Source: Roseibacillus ishigakijimensis
GTDB lineage: Bacteria > Verrucomicrobiota > Verrucomicrobiia > Verrucomicrobiales > Akkermansiaceae
Assembly (NCBI RefSeq): GCF_016595415.1
Contig: NZ_JAENIO010000020.1
Coordinates: 1-64,000, forward strand
Direction of reading: 5' to 3'
DNA length: 64,000 nucleotides
Position 1 is the stretch's first letter, and each line of letters starts with the position of its first letter. A program made the translations under genes and the position numbers. Below are positions 1-9,108 of the stretch, one piece after another. Below the pieces are notes generated by a model that saw only the letters and a list, made by a program, of their open reading frames with translations, did no database searches and was not told the DNA's origin.

Positions 1-25
1 TTCTGCAAACCCATTGCAAACCCAC

Positions 26-50
26 AAAAAAAGCGACCGTTAAGTCGCTC
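26..50 (-). terminator. Rho-independent terminator of the tmRNA gene
   Basis: A perfect 6-bp stem (AGCGAC at 32-37, GTCGCT at 44-49) with a 6-nt loop is followed, on the minus strand, by a run of T residues (A-run at about 26-31 on plus). It lies just past the CCA end of the tmRNA, so it ends that transcript. Confidence 0.8.
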
Positions 51-67
51 ATTTTTAGTTACTAAAA

Positions 68-426
68 TGGTGGAGGCGAGGGGGATCGAACCCCTGTCCT
101 GGATGCCTTTCACACAAGCGTCTACATGTGTAGCCGGACGTTTGCTGCTTTAAGAAGCGCGAGCCTCATCCGGCCCGTTCGCACTTCCGATGTCCCTGTT
201 GTATCTCACTGCGTCACCCGGAACCCCGGCTCAACAGCCAGCCTGCTAGTTGTCGGCGGCCCTGATAACAGGCATCTCAGGGCGGCCGTTGCCGTCAATT
301 AAGCAGCAAGTGCGAGCTCGTTAGAGTCTGCAATTATGTTTTTGGACGGCTTTTTTAAGAGGCCAACCGACCAACCTCTACATGCAGCCAGCGTTTCCAA
401 CATCCAGTCGAAGCCAAGGCGCCCCC
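68..426 (-). ncRNA. ssrA: Transfer-messenger RNA (tmRNA)
   Basis: One-piece tmRNA of 359 nt that rescues ribosomes stalled on broken mRNAs. The 5' end GGGGGCG (minus, from 426) pairs with CGCCTCC next to the encoded ACCA at 68-71. The T-arm GGGGTTCGATCCCC is present near the 3' end. The tag frame most likely starts at GCA (329-331) and ends at TAA (299-301), giving the 10-residue tag ADSNELALAA. This has the same length and the same ALAA degron end as the E. coli tag ANDENYALAA, so ClpXP would recognise it; a clpX gene lies at 7380. The tag start is inferred by analogy; the 3' half of the tag is certain. Confidence 0.95.
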
Positions 427-486
427 GTTTTTCACGCGGAGTGTCGGGTAGGATGCACGCGAATGAGCCACTAATCAAGGGAATCT

Positions 487-1599
487 TCAAAAAAGTGTGC
501 GCAGCAAACCCACGCCTCTTTCGCCTGGGAAAAGGCCCAGCTCCATCTGGTTCATGGTGTAAGCAAAGGAGAGCCCGCTCTCCGGATCGCAAAAAGCATG
601 ACTCCCTCCCGCCCCGGGATGACCGAAAGCCCCTTCGTGAGGACCAAAGAGCATCCGCAACTTCTGCCCCTCTCTCATCGGGTCAAACATGGGACCGGGC
701 CCGAAGGAAGTCTCCAGGTTCATGACCTGATCCGGGCCCTGAATCAGCCGCGTCGCCAGCTCAGCGCGCACCTCGGCCGGAAAGACCTCTGCCGCCGTAT
801 TCCCCAACACGGCTTGGTAGAATTTCGCCAAAGCCCGCGCCGAGCCCACTCCTCCAAAAGCCGGAAAACCGCCCGCCCACGCCGCCGGATCGTTCATTTC
901 GCTGGCGGACTGATAGCCCTTCAGGGAGCCGAAAGCCCGCCGGGCAGCGCTTCCCTCGGTCTGCATCGCCTCGTAGAAAGGCTTCTCTTCCCTGCGCACG
1001 AGATAGCGCCCGGGATAGAGCTTGGCCACGCGCGGAAACTCCTTCTCGGGCAGTCCGATCCAGAAGTCGAGGTCGAGAGGATCCCCCACCCATTGGCGGA
1101 AACACTCTCCCAACCTTCTGCCCATTAGACGCTCACAGAGTTCATCGAGCAGAAATCCGATGGAGCGGGCATGGTAGCCGTGCTCCAGCCCCGGTTCCCA
1201 AAAAGGCTCCGTCTTCTCCAAAGCGGTCACCACCTCGGCCCGCTGTGACACCTGCACCACCCCGTCGACCCCGGGCAATCCCGCCCGATGGGAGAGCAGC
1301 TCAAAGAAGGTCAAGTCCCCCACCTGAAGCTCGGGCCACACCCGGCGCACCAGGTCCTCCCCCGTCAATCCCGCCTCGCGCAGAACCAGTAAAAAAGTAG
1401 CCGCTGCGGGCACCTTCGACACCGAATAAACCGGCACCAGGGTCTCATCCGTCCACGGCCGCTCCTGCTCCCGCTCGCACCAGCCGTCGGACAGAGTCAC
1501 GACCTCTTCCCCATTCCGCCAGACGGAGACCGAAGCACCAATCTCCCCCCGCTCGGCAAAATTTTCGGCAAAGACCTCCTGCAAGCGCTCCAAATTCAT
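487..1599 (-). CDS. Serine hydrolase, class C beta-lactamase / EstB esterase family
   Basis: 370 aa, about the usual length for this family. The SxxK nucleophile motif is SVSK at residues 59-62. The motif LLSHRAGLPG, typical of the family, follows about 50 residues later. Near the C-terminus the stretch GHPGAGGSHAF matches the HxGxGG strand that lines the active site. No signal peptide is visible, so it is probably cytoplasmic and more likely an esterase or peptidase-like enzyme than a true beta-lactamase. The substrate cannot be read from sequence. It is on the same strand as the tmRNA but ends about 60 bp upstream of it. Confidence 0.85.
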   Translation of the reverse strand: MNLERLQEVFAENFAERGEIGASVSVWRNGEEVVTLSDGWCEREQERPWTDETLVPVYSVSKVPAAATFLLVLREAGLTGEDLVRRVWPELQVGDLTFFELLSHRAGLPGVDGVVQVSQRAEVVTALEKTEPFWEPGLEHGYHARSIGFLLDELCERLMGRRLGECFRQWVGDPLDLDFWIGLPEKEFPRVAKLYPGRYLVRREEKPFYEAMQTEGSAARRAFGSLKGYQSASEMNDPAAWAGGFPAFGGVGSARALAKFYQAVLGNTAAEVFPAEVRAELATRLIQGPDQVMNLETSFGPGPMFDPMREGQKLRMLFGPHEGAFGHPGAGGSHAFCDPESGLSFAYTMNQMELGLFPGERGVGLLRTLF

Positions 1600-1756
1600 C
1601 CCGCTGCCATACCCCGCCGCCGCCCAATGGACAAAGCCAAGTCGGCAAAATCGGAAAATTTTCCCTCTGTCCCCATTTTTCAGCCGCGACAGAAGAGAAA
1701 ACGTCCTTTGCTTTGGAATCGACTCTCGCTCTCAGCCCGACACACTGGGAGAAACT

Positions 1757-3262
1757 ATGAAAGCACTCGCTTGGATCGGGGGCAGCCTGGCCGCCCTCAT
1801 CATCCTCACCCTCGCCTTTTCCTCCATCCAGCAATCCGGCAGCACGTCCAGTGGCCCAGCCTTGGGAAATTACCCCGCACTGGCCACCGTGGAGTTTGAC
1901 GATCTCTCCCAACTCCAAGTGCTCAAACTGGAACGAGGTCAGCTCCTCGACGGAGACCCCACGCCGCCGAAAACGGGGATTGTTTCCTTCGCCGCCCATG
2001 GCAGTCGGACAACAGCCTACACCAACCGTTTCTCCATCAGAACCCAACAGATTAATGGCCAGATAACGGGCAGGGAATACACCAATTCTGCCGCTCCCAG
2101 CGGACTCTTTTTGTTATTGGAGGCTCCCTTCTTTCACCACGCCCCCAAGTATTCGTTCAACCAAGGCCAACTCGACGACCATTCCTTTGGTCAAAAGGGG
2201 GCTCGGGCCGTCGAGTATGTAGAGAGCCCGGCAACAGAAATGCAGAGCGGACGGCCCCACCTTCCTCCCCTCTGCCTTCAGCTGGCCGACGGTCAGGGAG
2301 GTTGGCACACGGCCATCGGCCCCATTCAGGAAAACGAGGCCGACGATTCTCTGGCGGTGGTGACCTTTCCGGTGTGGCCGACGACAGCGAAAACCCTGGA
2401 CTTCCGCGCCCTCATCCCCGGAGAAGCCCCCGAGACCTTCTCTTTGCCCAATCCCTTCCCCGCTCCCAAGGCGCTCTCGATGACTCCCAGTCCCTTGCCC
2501 CAGACCCATGCCGAAAAAGACTTCACCCTGACCCTCAAATCTGCAGGCTTGACCGCCATCCCCGAGCTCGGCGAGATTCTCCACCTTGACTATCACTTTG
2601 AGAGCCATTTGCCAAAACCACTCCACACCAGATTCCCTCTCCGATCGCCAGTAGAGGTCACGGTGCCTAGTCTACGAACAGAATGGGGACAAATTACCGA
2701 GATCGGAAATTTCCGTATGCCGGACGACTCCTTTGAGCATGGCCATGTCATTGCCAGTGATGGCAGTCAATTCGAGGCCACCTTTCGTATCGAGCGTTCA
2801 AGTTTTTTCCCCCGAAAGCTCTCTGACGTGATCATTTTGGCCAAAGCCAAAGTCGCCCCGGATGGCAAAACAATCTCTCTGCTTTCACAAGAAAAAGGAC
2901 TCGGCCTGAAATCTCTCCTTCCCGGGGAACTCAGCCCCGAAGGTGGAGGGCAAAAGCTCCCCCTGAGTGCCCAATTCGAATGGAAATCCCCTTCTCAGCG
3001 GAAGGCCGCAATCGGAACAATGAGCTACGGTTCTCTGACCTTTTATCTTTTTGTGGCAAACGCGACCACATCAAGTGGAGGAACCCAATCAAACGGGAGT
3101 GGTCAGGGCTCAGGCCCCTTCAAAGAAACCCTCCAGAGTTCGCAGACCTGGTATGGAGCACTCAATCCTGGCGACGAGTTCACCATCGCCATCGGAGAAA
3201 AACTACCTGATCAAGAAATCACCTTCACCTTCGACCGCAGTCACTTGCGACAAGGCGAGTGA
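1757..3262 (+). CDS. Membrane-anchored protein of unknown function
   Basis: 501 aa, not recognised. The first about 25 residues form a signal anchor or signal peptide (charged Lys, then a long Ile/Leu/Ala stretch), so most of the chain should be outside the cytoplasmic membrane. The start is supported by GGGAG 7 nt upstream of the ATG. The middle is rich in short beta-type segments with many Pro and Ser; near the C-terminus there is a Gly/Ser linker (about residues 437-455). No catalytic motif is visible. The gene ends about 50 bp before a response regulator on the same strand and could share its transcript. Confidence 0.7.
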   Translation: MKALAWIGGSLAALIILTLAFSSIQQSGSTSSGPALGNYPALATVEFDDLSQLQVLKLERGQLLDGDPTPPKTGIVSFAAHGSRTTAYTNRFSIRTQQINGQITGREYTNSAAPSGLFLLLEAPFFHHAPKYSFNQGQLDDHSFGQKGARAVEYVESPATEMQSGRPHLPPLCLQLADGQGGWHTAIGPIQENEADDSLAVVTFPVWPTTAKTLDFRALIPGEAPETFSLPNPFPAPKALSMTPSPLPQTHAEKDFTLTLKSAGLTAIPELGEILHLDYHFESHLPKPLHTRFPLRSPVEVTVPSLRTEWGQITEIGNFRMPDDSFEHGHVIASDGSQFEATFRIERSSFFPRKLSDVIILAKAKVAPDGKTISLLSQEKGLGLKSLLPGELSPEGGGQKLPLSAQFEWKSPSQRKAAIGTMSYGSLTFYLFVANATTSSGGTQSNGSGQGSGPFKETLQSSQTWYGALNPGDEFTIAIGEKLPDQEITFTFDRSHLRQGE

Positions 3263-3313
3263 GGGAAAAGTTCAGGGTTGGCGGAAGGGCGAATCCGGCT
3301 CACTCTCAACGCG

Positions 3314-3994
3314 ATGCCCACGGTGCTTTTGATTGAGGACGAGATCGCGATTGCGGAGACCCTGCTCTATGCCTTGCGCACGGAGGGGTTCGCGACTCAT
3401 CACACCCTCACCGGGCAGGAGGGCTTGCGGTGGTTACGTGAGAATAAGGCCGACTTTCTAGTGCTCGACATCGGCTTACCCGACATGCTGGGCTTCGATC
3501 TCTGCCGCGAGCTGCGCACTTTTTCGCACATTCCGGTGCTCTTCCTGACAGCGCGAAGTTCGGAGATCGATCAAGTGCTGGGCCTCGAGCTGGGGGCGGA
3601 CGATTACGTGACCAAGCCCTTTTCTCCCCGCGCCGTTGTCGCCCGGGTGCGGGCCATACTCCGGCGGCTGGCTTCCGCCGAGACGCCCTCCGCTCCAGCG
3701 CAGGTGCCCTTTCTCCATCATGAGAAGGAAGCAATGTCCATTCACTGCCAAGGCCAAGCTCTTCCGCTCACCGCCCACGAATACAAGCTGCTCGCTCTTC
3801 TCCTGGGTCAGCCGGGGCGCACCTTTACCCGGGATCAGTTGCTGATGCAGGCTTGGGACGACCCCGGTTCGGCCATGGATCGCACCATTGACGCCCACAT
3901 CAAGAGCTTGCGGGCCAAGATTCGTCAGGCCGCGCCCGGGCATGACGACCCCATCCAGACCCGCCGGGGCTTGGGTTATTGCCTCCAGCTCTAG
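3314..3994 (+). CDS. Two-component response regulator, CreB/OmpR type
   Basis: 226 aa from the ATG at 3314. The receiver domain (1-115) has the acidic pair E8/D9, phospho-acceptor D52 in VLDIGLPD, T79 and the conserved K101 in TKPF. The C-terminal part (about 130-226) is an OmpR-type winged helix with the usual ending RTIDAHIKSLRAKIR...GLGYCL. The receiver is closest in feel to CreB. No histidine kinase lies next to it, so the partner kinase must be elsewhere. An in-frame TTG at 3278 would add 12 residues but has no support, since the receiver starts naturally with MPTVLLIEDE. Confidence 0.88.
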   Translation: MPTVLLIEDEIAIAETLLYALRTEGFATHHTLTGQEGLRWLRENKADFLVLDIGLPDMLGFDLCRELRTFSHIPVLFLTARSSEIDQVLGLELGADDYVTKPFSPRAVVARVRAILRRLASAETPSAPAQVPFLHHEKEAMSIHCQGQALPLTAHEYKLLALLLGQPGRTFTRDQLLMQAWDDPGSAMDRTIDAHIKSLRAKIRQAAPGHDDPIQTRRGLGYCLQL

Positions 3995-4014
3995 TCGGCC
4001 AGATGGACAGACAC

Positions 4015-4050
4015 GAAAAAAGCCTTGGAACAAGAGGAGTCCCAAGGCCT
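4015..4050 (-). terminator. Terminator of the rpsR transcript
   Basis: GCCTTGG (4022-4028) and CCAAGGC (4042-4048) form a stem, which may extend inward. On the minus strand the stem is followed by a T-run (A-run at 4016-4021 on plus). It lies about 40 bp beyond the rpsR stop codon. Confidence 0.75.
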
Positions 4051-4088
4051 TCCCGATTCACGCGACAGAAAAAATGTCGCGGAAGAAA

Positions 4089-4331
4089 TTAGGGCAAAAG
4101 ATTGACAGAACGAGCGCGCTTGATTTCGCGGACGATACGGCGGTGCATCTTGGCGGAGACGCCAGTGACGCGACGAGGAAGGATTTTGCCAGTCTCGCTG
4201 GTGAACTTGGAGAGGGTCTCGGGGTTCAGATAGCTGACTTTTTCAAGCGGCAGATCAATGCGCTTGCGGGGCATGCAACGGTTCGCCTTGCGGAAAGCGA
4301 TACGGCGTTCGACTGTTTTCGGTTCTGACAT
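4089..4331 (-). CDS. rpsR: 30S ribosomal protein bS18
   Basis: 80 aa, full length for bS18. The C-terminal signature LPRRVTGVSAKMHRRIVREI followed by KRARSVNLLP is diagnostic. It binds 16S rRNA in the platform of the small subunit next to bS6. Here it follows rpmG at 22 bp on the same strand; the common rpsF-ssb-rpsR-rplI order is not kept. The cluster rpmG-rpsR ends at the terminator near 4020-4050. Confidence 0.95.
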   Translation of the reverse strand: MSEPKTVERRIAFRKANRCMPRKRIDLPLEKVSYLNPETLSKFTSETGKILPRRVTGVSAKMHRRIVREIKRARSVNLLP

Positions 4332-4352
4332 GGATAAAAATTCTGGCAGGGG

Positions 4353-4526
4353 TTAGCGCATCTCGCGGTGCAGCGTGCGACGCTTGAGGAAAGGATTATA
4401 CTTCACCTTCTCGAGACGTCCGGGTGTGCGGAGGCTCTTTTTGTTGCGGGTGGAAGTGTAACGGGACGTCGGCTTGCCCTCAGCTTTCGCTTCGGTGCAC
4501 TCGAGGATAATGATATCGCGCGGCAT
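4353..4526 (-). CDS. rpmG: 50S ribosomal protein bL33
   Basis: A 57-aa frame starting [14 protein letters not shown] and ending TLHREMR. The middle contains the L33 signatures [10 protein letters not shown] and [14 protein letters not shown]. Only one Cys is present, so it lacks the two CxxC pairs of the zinc-binding form and is the zinc-independent type. It sits between the DksA/TraR-like gene (34 bp upstream) and rpsR (22 bp downstream), all on the minus strand, and is probably cotranscribed. Confidence 0.93.
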   Translation of the reverse strand: MPRDIIILECTEAKAEGKPTSRYTSTRNKKSLRTPGRLEKVKYNPFLKRRTLHREMR

Positions 4527-4559
4527 GGTTCTGTTTCGGAAAAGGGGCGGGAGACTACC

Positions 4560-5108
4560 TTAATCGTCTGACGAGTCAAGCGAAACCGAACGATTACTGT
4601 CAGCAAATGCTCCAAAGCCATACTCCCCGGGGGCGACCCCGCGGCTGCGCTGCTCGGCTTCCCACTTTTCCTGACAATCGCGAGTGAGGCGTGCAAAGGG
4701 CAGAACCTCAAGTCGTTCCTTGGGGATTTTCTCCCCCGACATTTCGCAAATTCCGTAGGTGCCTTGGGCGATACGATCGAGAGCCATCTCGATCTCATGC
4801 AAGGCATCTTTTTCCTTTTCCAGCATGCTGAGGGCAAGATCGCGGTCATAGGAATCGCTGCCCGCATCGCCCTGGTGCTGGCCATTGCCTGCATCCGAGT
4901 CGCCGGAACCGGCCTTGATGGCCTCACTTTGGACGCCATGAAGGGCTTCCATCAAGTCGGCATGGAGTTCGAGGAGCTTCTGCTGCTGCTTCTTGACGAA
5001 GGGACTCAACTTCACCGGATCGGTGACGAGGTCTTTGGTCTCAGTCAGGCTGGAATCCGCTTTGGCTTTCTTGGCGGCAGTTTTCTTAGTCGTTTTTTTC
5101 GCAGGCAT
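4560..5108 (-). CDS. DksA/TraR-family protein with an incomplete zinc finger
   Basis: 182 aa from MPAKKTTKK (an upstream in-frame start at 5153 would add 15 residues). The first about 35 residues are a Lys/Ala/Thr-rich tail. Then a coiled-coil segment (about 35-115) holds the conserved Glu-rich helix and YDRDLALSMLEKE. The finger region about 120-155 reads YGICEMSGEKIPKERLEVLP then RDCQEKW. DksA normally has CxxC...CxxC; here only one Cys of each pair remains. The family binds RNA polymerase through the secondary channel and works with ppGpp; whether this one does is inferred. The ribosomal protein genes rpmG and rpsR follow on the same strand. Confidence 0.82.
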   Translation of the reverse strand: MPAKKTTKKTAAKKAKADSSLTETKDLVTDPVKLSPFVKKQQQKLLELHADLMEALHGVQSEAIKAGSGDSDAGNGQHQGDAGSDSYDRDLALSMLEKEKDALHEIEMALDRIAQGTYGICEMSGEKIPKERLEVLPFARLTRDCQEKWEAEQRSRGVAPGEYGFGAFADSNRSVSLDSSDD

Positions 5109-5294
5109 GGTCTTTCGGGGGGAGAGAAACGGCGTTGTTAGTCGATAAATCAAGTCCTATGACGAGGAAATGAGGGGCGTCGATTACGTGGAGTTTTCGC
5201 CCACCGCAAGCTAAAAGTGAGGGTAACACGTCGTGGGTGCCTGCACTTGCGCTTGAACCCCTGCTCTCAGCCCATTAACAAACCGGGTCCACCC

Positions 5295-6083
5295 ATGGAA
5301 ATCACTGCAATCATTGAGGCCCTCCTCGTAGCCTCCGACGATCCCCTCCCCGCGGCGGAAATCGCCCGCCTGATTCGGGCCCGTGCCGCCGAGCGGGAAG
5401 AAGAGCTTCTTGAGGAGCAGGAAGAGGGTGCGGAGCCAGTGCCCACCACAGAGGCCGATGCCGCCCTGCGAGCTCTCGGGGCGACCAGCGAGATGGAGGT
5501 TATCGAGGGATTGGCGCAATTGAATGCCCACTACGAAGAGAGTGGCCGCGCCTTCCGGGCTCTCGAGCGGGCCAAGGGGTGGAAAATATACACCTCGCCC
5601 GACTATGGCGAGTTCGTGAAGCACCTCTTCCCGGGCCGCAAACCCAAGCGCCTCTCCGGTCCGGCTATGGAAACCCTGGCGGTGGTGGCCTATCGCCAAC
5701 CGGTGACCAAGGCGGCGATCGATGCCGTGCGGGGCGTCTCATCCGATGGCATGTTGCAGAAGCTGCTCGATCTGGAATTGGTCAAAATCGGGGGTCGGGC
5801 CGAACTACCCGGCCGTCCCCTGCTCTACGAGACCACCGACTACTTTTTTGAGCACTTCGGGGTAAAATCACCTGACGACCTCCCCAACGCCCTGGAACTT
5901 CGCGGCATGGACCTCCCCGATGGCAGCGAGAGCGAGGAGGAAACGACAGGCGACAAGGAGGAAGGGAAACAACTCAACCTAGCGGAATCCTCCTCCGCCG
6001 ACGAGCCTTCGCCACCCTCTGGAGCAGACGAAACCCCCTCGCCAGCAGAGAACTCCTCACCCACCGAGCCCCCCGGGGACTGA
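5295..6083 (+). CDS. scpB: Segregation and condensation protein B
   Basis: 262 aa. The paired winged-helix fold is shown by the strongly conserved block KPKRLSGPAMETLAVVAYRQ then PVTKAAIDAVRGVSSDGMLQ and the GRPLLYETTDYFFEHFG ending. ScpB works with ScpA and SMC in chromosome condensation and segregation. Two features differ from a minimal ScpB: an acidic insertion at about residues 30-60 inside the first winged helix, and an acidic Ser/Pro/Glu-rich C-terminal tail of about 60 residues that should be disordered. scpA is not adjacent. The start is ATG 5295, where the homologous part begins (MEITAIIEALL). Confidence 0.92.
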   Translation: MEITAIIEALLVASDDPLPAAEIARLIRARAAEREEELLEEQEEGAEPVPTTEADAALRALGATSEMEVIEGLAQLNAHYEESGRAFRALERAKGWKIYTSPDYGEFVKHLFPGRKPKRLSGPAMETLAVVAYRQPVTKAAIDAVRGVSSDGMLQKLLDLELVKIGGRAELPGRPLLYETTDYFFEHFGVKSPDDLPNALELRGMDLPDGSESEEETTGDKEEGKQLNLAESSSADEPSPPSGADETPSPAENSSPTEPPGD

Positions 6084-6149
6084 CCCGGCTCCTGCACGGA
6101 CTCGATTCACCATTTCCTTTTTGTAAAAACCTTTCTTAAGCTCCCCGCC

Positions 6150-7220
6150 GTGACTCTAGACGACATCCGCGTTCAAATCGACGCCATCGATTCCCAGCTC
6201 CTCGACCTTCTCTCCCAACGGGCCGATCTGGTCCATGAAGTGGGCGTGGTGAAAAAGCGCGATGGCCTGCAAATCTACGCTCCCGAGCGCGAGGACGCCC
6301 TCCTGCGCAAACTGGTCGCGATGAACGAGGGCCGTCTTCCCGAGCGCTCCATCCGGGCCATCTACCGCGAGATCATGTCGGCCGCCCTCGCCTTGGAGGA
6401 CGACATGAAAATTGCCTATCTGGGACCGGAGGGGACCTGGACCCATCAGGCCGCAATCAAAAAATTCGGCCACTCGGTGGAGTATCTTGCCCAGCCCAGC
6501 TTCGCGGATGTCTTCGATCAAGTGGCTCGCCGCCAGGCCTCCTATGGAGTGGTTCCCATCGAAAACTCTACGGAAGGGGCCGTTTCCCACACTCTCGATC
6601 TCTTCGTCGACTCTCCCTTGCACATCTGCGCGCAGATTCTCCTGCGCATCGAGAATAGTCTGCTGGCCGCCATTCCACGGGAGGAAATCAAGACTCTCTA
6701 CTCCCATCCCCAGGTCTTCGGTCAATGCAAGAACTGGATTCTGCGCCACTTTCCCCACGCGGATCTGGTGGAAGTCTCCTCCACCACCCGGGCGGCGGAG
6801 ATCGCGGCGGAGCGGGCCAGCGAGGGAGCAGCAGCCCTTGGGGGAGCCCTCGCGGCCGAGCTCAACGGCCTGGCAGTGGTGGAAGCGGCCATCCAGGACC
6901 GCGCAACCAATACCACCCGTTTTCTCGTCGTCTCCGAGAAAACTTGTCCCCCCACCGGAAACGACCGCACCTCCATCCTTTTTGCCGTGCGCGACCAGCC
7001 CGGCTCTCTGGTGGAGGCCTTGAAAGCCTTCAATGATTTCCAGATCAATATGTCGAAGATCGAATCGCGACCCTCCAAACAAAAGGACTGGGAATACATC
7101 TTTTATGTCGATTTGGCAGGTCATTGCGAAGACCCCGAACTAGCGAAAGCCCTGCGGGAGCTGGAAAGCCACTGCTCCTTGGTCAAGCTGCTCGGCTCCT
7201 ACCCCGATGCCCGGGAATAG
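6150..7220 (+). CDS. pheA: Bifunctional chorismate mutase / prephenate dehydratase (P-protein)
   Basis: 356 aa with a GTG start. Residues 1-88 are an AroQ-type chorismate mutase (DDIRVQIDAIDSQLLDLLSQR; later KKRDGLQIYAPERE). Residues about 93-270 are prephenate dehydratase, starting KIAYLGPEGTWTHQAA, with the catalytic TTR-type motif DRATNTTRFLVVS. Residues about 280-350 are the ACT domain with the ESRP motif that binds phenylalanine for feedback inhibition. It turns chorismate into phenylpyruvate for Phe synthesis in the cytoplasm. It follows scpB by 66 bp on the same strand. Confidence 0.95.
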   Translation: MTLDDIRVQIDAIDSQLLDLLSQRADLVHEVGVVKKRDGLQIYAPEREDALLRKLVAMNEGRLPERSIRAIYREIMSAALALEDDMKIAYLGPEGTWTHQAAIKKFGHSVEYLAQPSFADVFDQVARRQASYGVVPIENSTEGAVSHTLDLFVDSPLHICAQILLRIENSLLAAIPREEIKTLYSHPQVFGQCKNWILRHFPHADLVEVSSTTRAAEIAAERASEGAAALGGALAAELNGLAVVEAAIQDRATNTTRFLVVSEKTCPPTGNDRTSILFAVRDQPGSLVEALKAFNDFQINMSKIESRPSKQKDWEYIFYVDLAGHCEDPELAKALRELESHCSLVKLLGSYPDARE

Positions 7221-7379
7221 GCGACCAGCCCGCCTCCTCCCAAAATGAGGAAGGCAGAGTTTTTCATCGCTTTTTAAGCAAACTTGGAGATGTTGCCTCT
7301 CCAAAGAGGCTTCCACTGGTTCCAAATTTACAAATCATCTTTCATCCTCTACAATTTCTTCCACTCCCGACCCAAGTTC

Positions 7380-8651
7380 ATGGCACGCGCATCCAATCTC
7401 ACTATGTGTTCCTTCTGTGGCAAAAGCCATTCGGAAGTCAAAAAGCTCATTGCCGGACCGGGCGTCTACATTTGCAACGAATGTATCGACGTCTGTTCCA
7501 CCATTCTGGAAAAAGAGTTGGTGGGTGAGAGCCGGGAACGCCTGGCCGCTGCTCCCGAGCTGGACCATGCCATCCCCAGCCCGGCGCATCTGATGGCCAA
7601 GCTTGATGAGTTTGTCATTGGCCAGCAACACGCCAAGAAAGTGCTTTCGGTGGCCGTGCACAATCACTACATGCGCCTTTTCCACCAAAATCAGGAGGTG
7701 CCCGAGGAGTTGGCCGAGGTCGAAATCGAGAAATCCAATGTCCTCCTTCTCGGCCCCACGGGCTCGGGAAAGACCTTGCTGGCCCGCACCCTTGCCCGCC
7801 TGCTGGATGTCCCTTTCTGCATTGTCGATTCCACCAATTTGACGGAAGCCGGTTATGTGGGTGAAGATGTCGAAAACATCATCCTCCGTCTGCTGCAGGC
7901 TGCCGACTTCGATGTCGAGAAAGCGGAACAGGGCATCATCTATATCGACGAAATTGATAAGATTGGGCGCAAGACCGAGAACGTGTCCATCACCCGGGAT
8001 GTTTCCGGCGAGGGGGTGCAGCAAGCGCTCTTGAAGATTCTCGAGGGCTCGGTCTGCAATGTCCCGCCCCAAGGGGGCCGCAAACACCCGCAACAAGAAT
8101 ACATTCAGGTCAATACCGAGAAGATTCTCTTTGTCTGCGGAGGAGCCTTTGTGGGTATGGAAGACATCGTCAAGCGGCGCCTGGGCAACAACTTCCTCGG
8201 CTTCCGGGCCCAGAGCGATGACGCCAGCGAGGAGGAGAAAGAAGAGACCATTTTGGAAAAAGTTCAGCCCGAGGACCTGCTCCACTTCGGCCTCATCCCC
8301 GAGTTCATTGGCCGCCTGCCCGTGCATTCCGCGCTCAACAAGCTGAAGCGGGACGACCTGATTCGCATCCTCACCGAGCCCAAGAACGCGCTGGTCAAGC
8401 AGTACACCAAACAACTGGCCTTGCATGATGTGAAGCTGAAGATCACCCCCGATGCCTTGGAAGCCTTTGCGGAAGAAGCGGTCACCCGGGGCACGGGAGC
8501 GCGCGCCCTGCGGAGCATCTTCGAGCGCATCATGCTCGACGTCATGTTCGAGGTCCCCTCCCGCGACGATTTGGAGTCGGTCACCATCACGGCAGAAGTG
8601 GTGAGAGGAGAAAAAGAACCGGTGATGCGGAAAAAGCGCCGCGCGGCTTGA
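7380..8651 (+). CDS. clpX: ATP-dependent Clp protease ATP-binding subunit ClpX
   Basis: 423 aa from [17 protein letters not shown]; the upstream in-frame ATG at 7284 would add an atypical 32-residue leader. The N-terminal zinc-binding domain has CSFC and CNEC. The AAA+ core has Walker A GPTGSGKT (about 125-132), Walker [11 protein letters not shown] (about 187), and a ClpP-docking loop of the IGF type written LGF. The pore region and the ending FVPSRD-type sensor are normal. ClpX unfolds substrates such as ssrA-tagged proteins (tmRNA at 68) for ClpP; clpP is not in this window. The preceding pheA ends 160 bp upstream. Confidence 0.96.
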   Translation: MARASNLTMCSFCGKSHSEVKKLIAGPGVYICNECIDVCSTILEKELVGESRERLAAAPELDHAIPSPAHLMAKLDEFVIGQQHAKKVLSVAVHNHYMRLFHQNQEVPEELAEVEIEKSNVLLLGPTGSGKTLLARTLARLLDVPFCIVDSTNLTEAGYVGEDVENIILRLLQAADFDVEKAEQGIIYIDEIDKIGRKTENVSITRDVSGEGVQQALLKILEGSVCNVPPQGGRKHPQQEYIQVNTEKILFVCGGAFVGMEDIVKRRLGNNFLGFRAQSDDASEEEKEETILEKVQPEDLLHFGLIPEFIGRLPVHSALNKLKRDDLIRILTEPKNALVKQYTKQLALHDVKLKITPDALEAFAEEAVTRGTGARALRSIFERIMLDVMFEVPSRDDLESVTITAEVVRGEKEPVMRKKRRAA

Positions 8652-8692
8652 TTTCTCCCCCCTCATCCCCGAAGGTCTGCCCGCCTGCCAAC

Positions 8693-9070
8693 ATGAAATT
8701 TCTCCCTTTCCTCGCCTTTCTGTCCATCGTCGGGCTGGCTTCCTGCGCCAACAAAAGCGACGAGAGTGAGGCCGACAAAGAAGACGGTGCGGCCACCGAA
8801 TTGGCTAAGGGTGAGGGCGTCATCCCGCCCCCCGGGGGAGAAGAAGGACTCCCGGAAACAGGAGAGGAGATCGGCTTGCCGGAACTCACCGCTGAGGACC
8901 AGGCCGGCCAACCCGCCAAGAAAATCACGGAGTTGGACGGCTTCATCTTTGAAGACCCGACCGGAGATTTACCCGATTCCCGTGATCTGGCTCCTCCCCC
9001 CCAGCCCGTGCTGGGAAATCCTTCCGAGATAACCTCGGGAGACGAAACAAGCTTGCTCCCGGAGCGCTAG
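8693..9070 (+). CDS. Small putative lipoprotein
   Basis: 125 aa. A short hydrophobic signal (MKFLPFLAFLSIVGLASC) ends in a lipobox LASC with Cys18, so it is probably a lipoprotein. The mature part is acidic and rich in Glu, Gly and Pro, with no detectable fold, and is likely disordered. It starts 41 bp after clpX on the same strand. Function unknown. Confidence 0.65.
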   Translation: MKFLPFLAFLSIVGLASCANKSDESEADKEDGAATELAKGEGVIPPPGGEEGLPETGEEIGLPELTAEDQAGQPAKKITELDGFIFEDPTGDLPDSRDLAPPPQPVLGNPSEITSGDETSLLPER

Positions 9071-9108
9071 TCTGTTTTGCAAAGGTCTTCCCCAGCCCGT
9101 CACCAGGC

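Noticed and set aside
299-592. A 97-aa frame across the tmRNA
   Set aside because: Only its last 10 codons (the tag) are translated from tmRNA; the rest is RNA structure.
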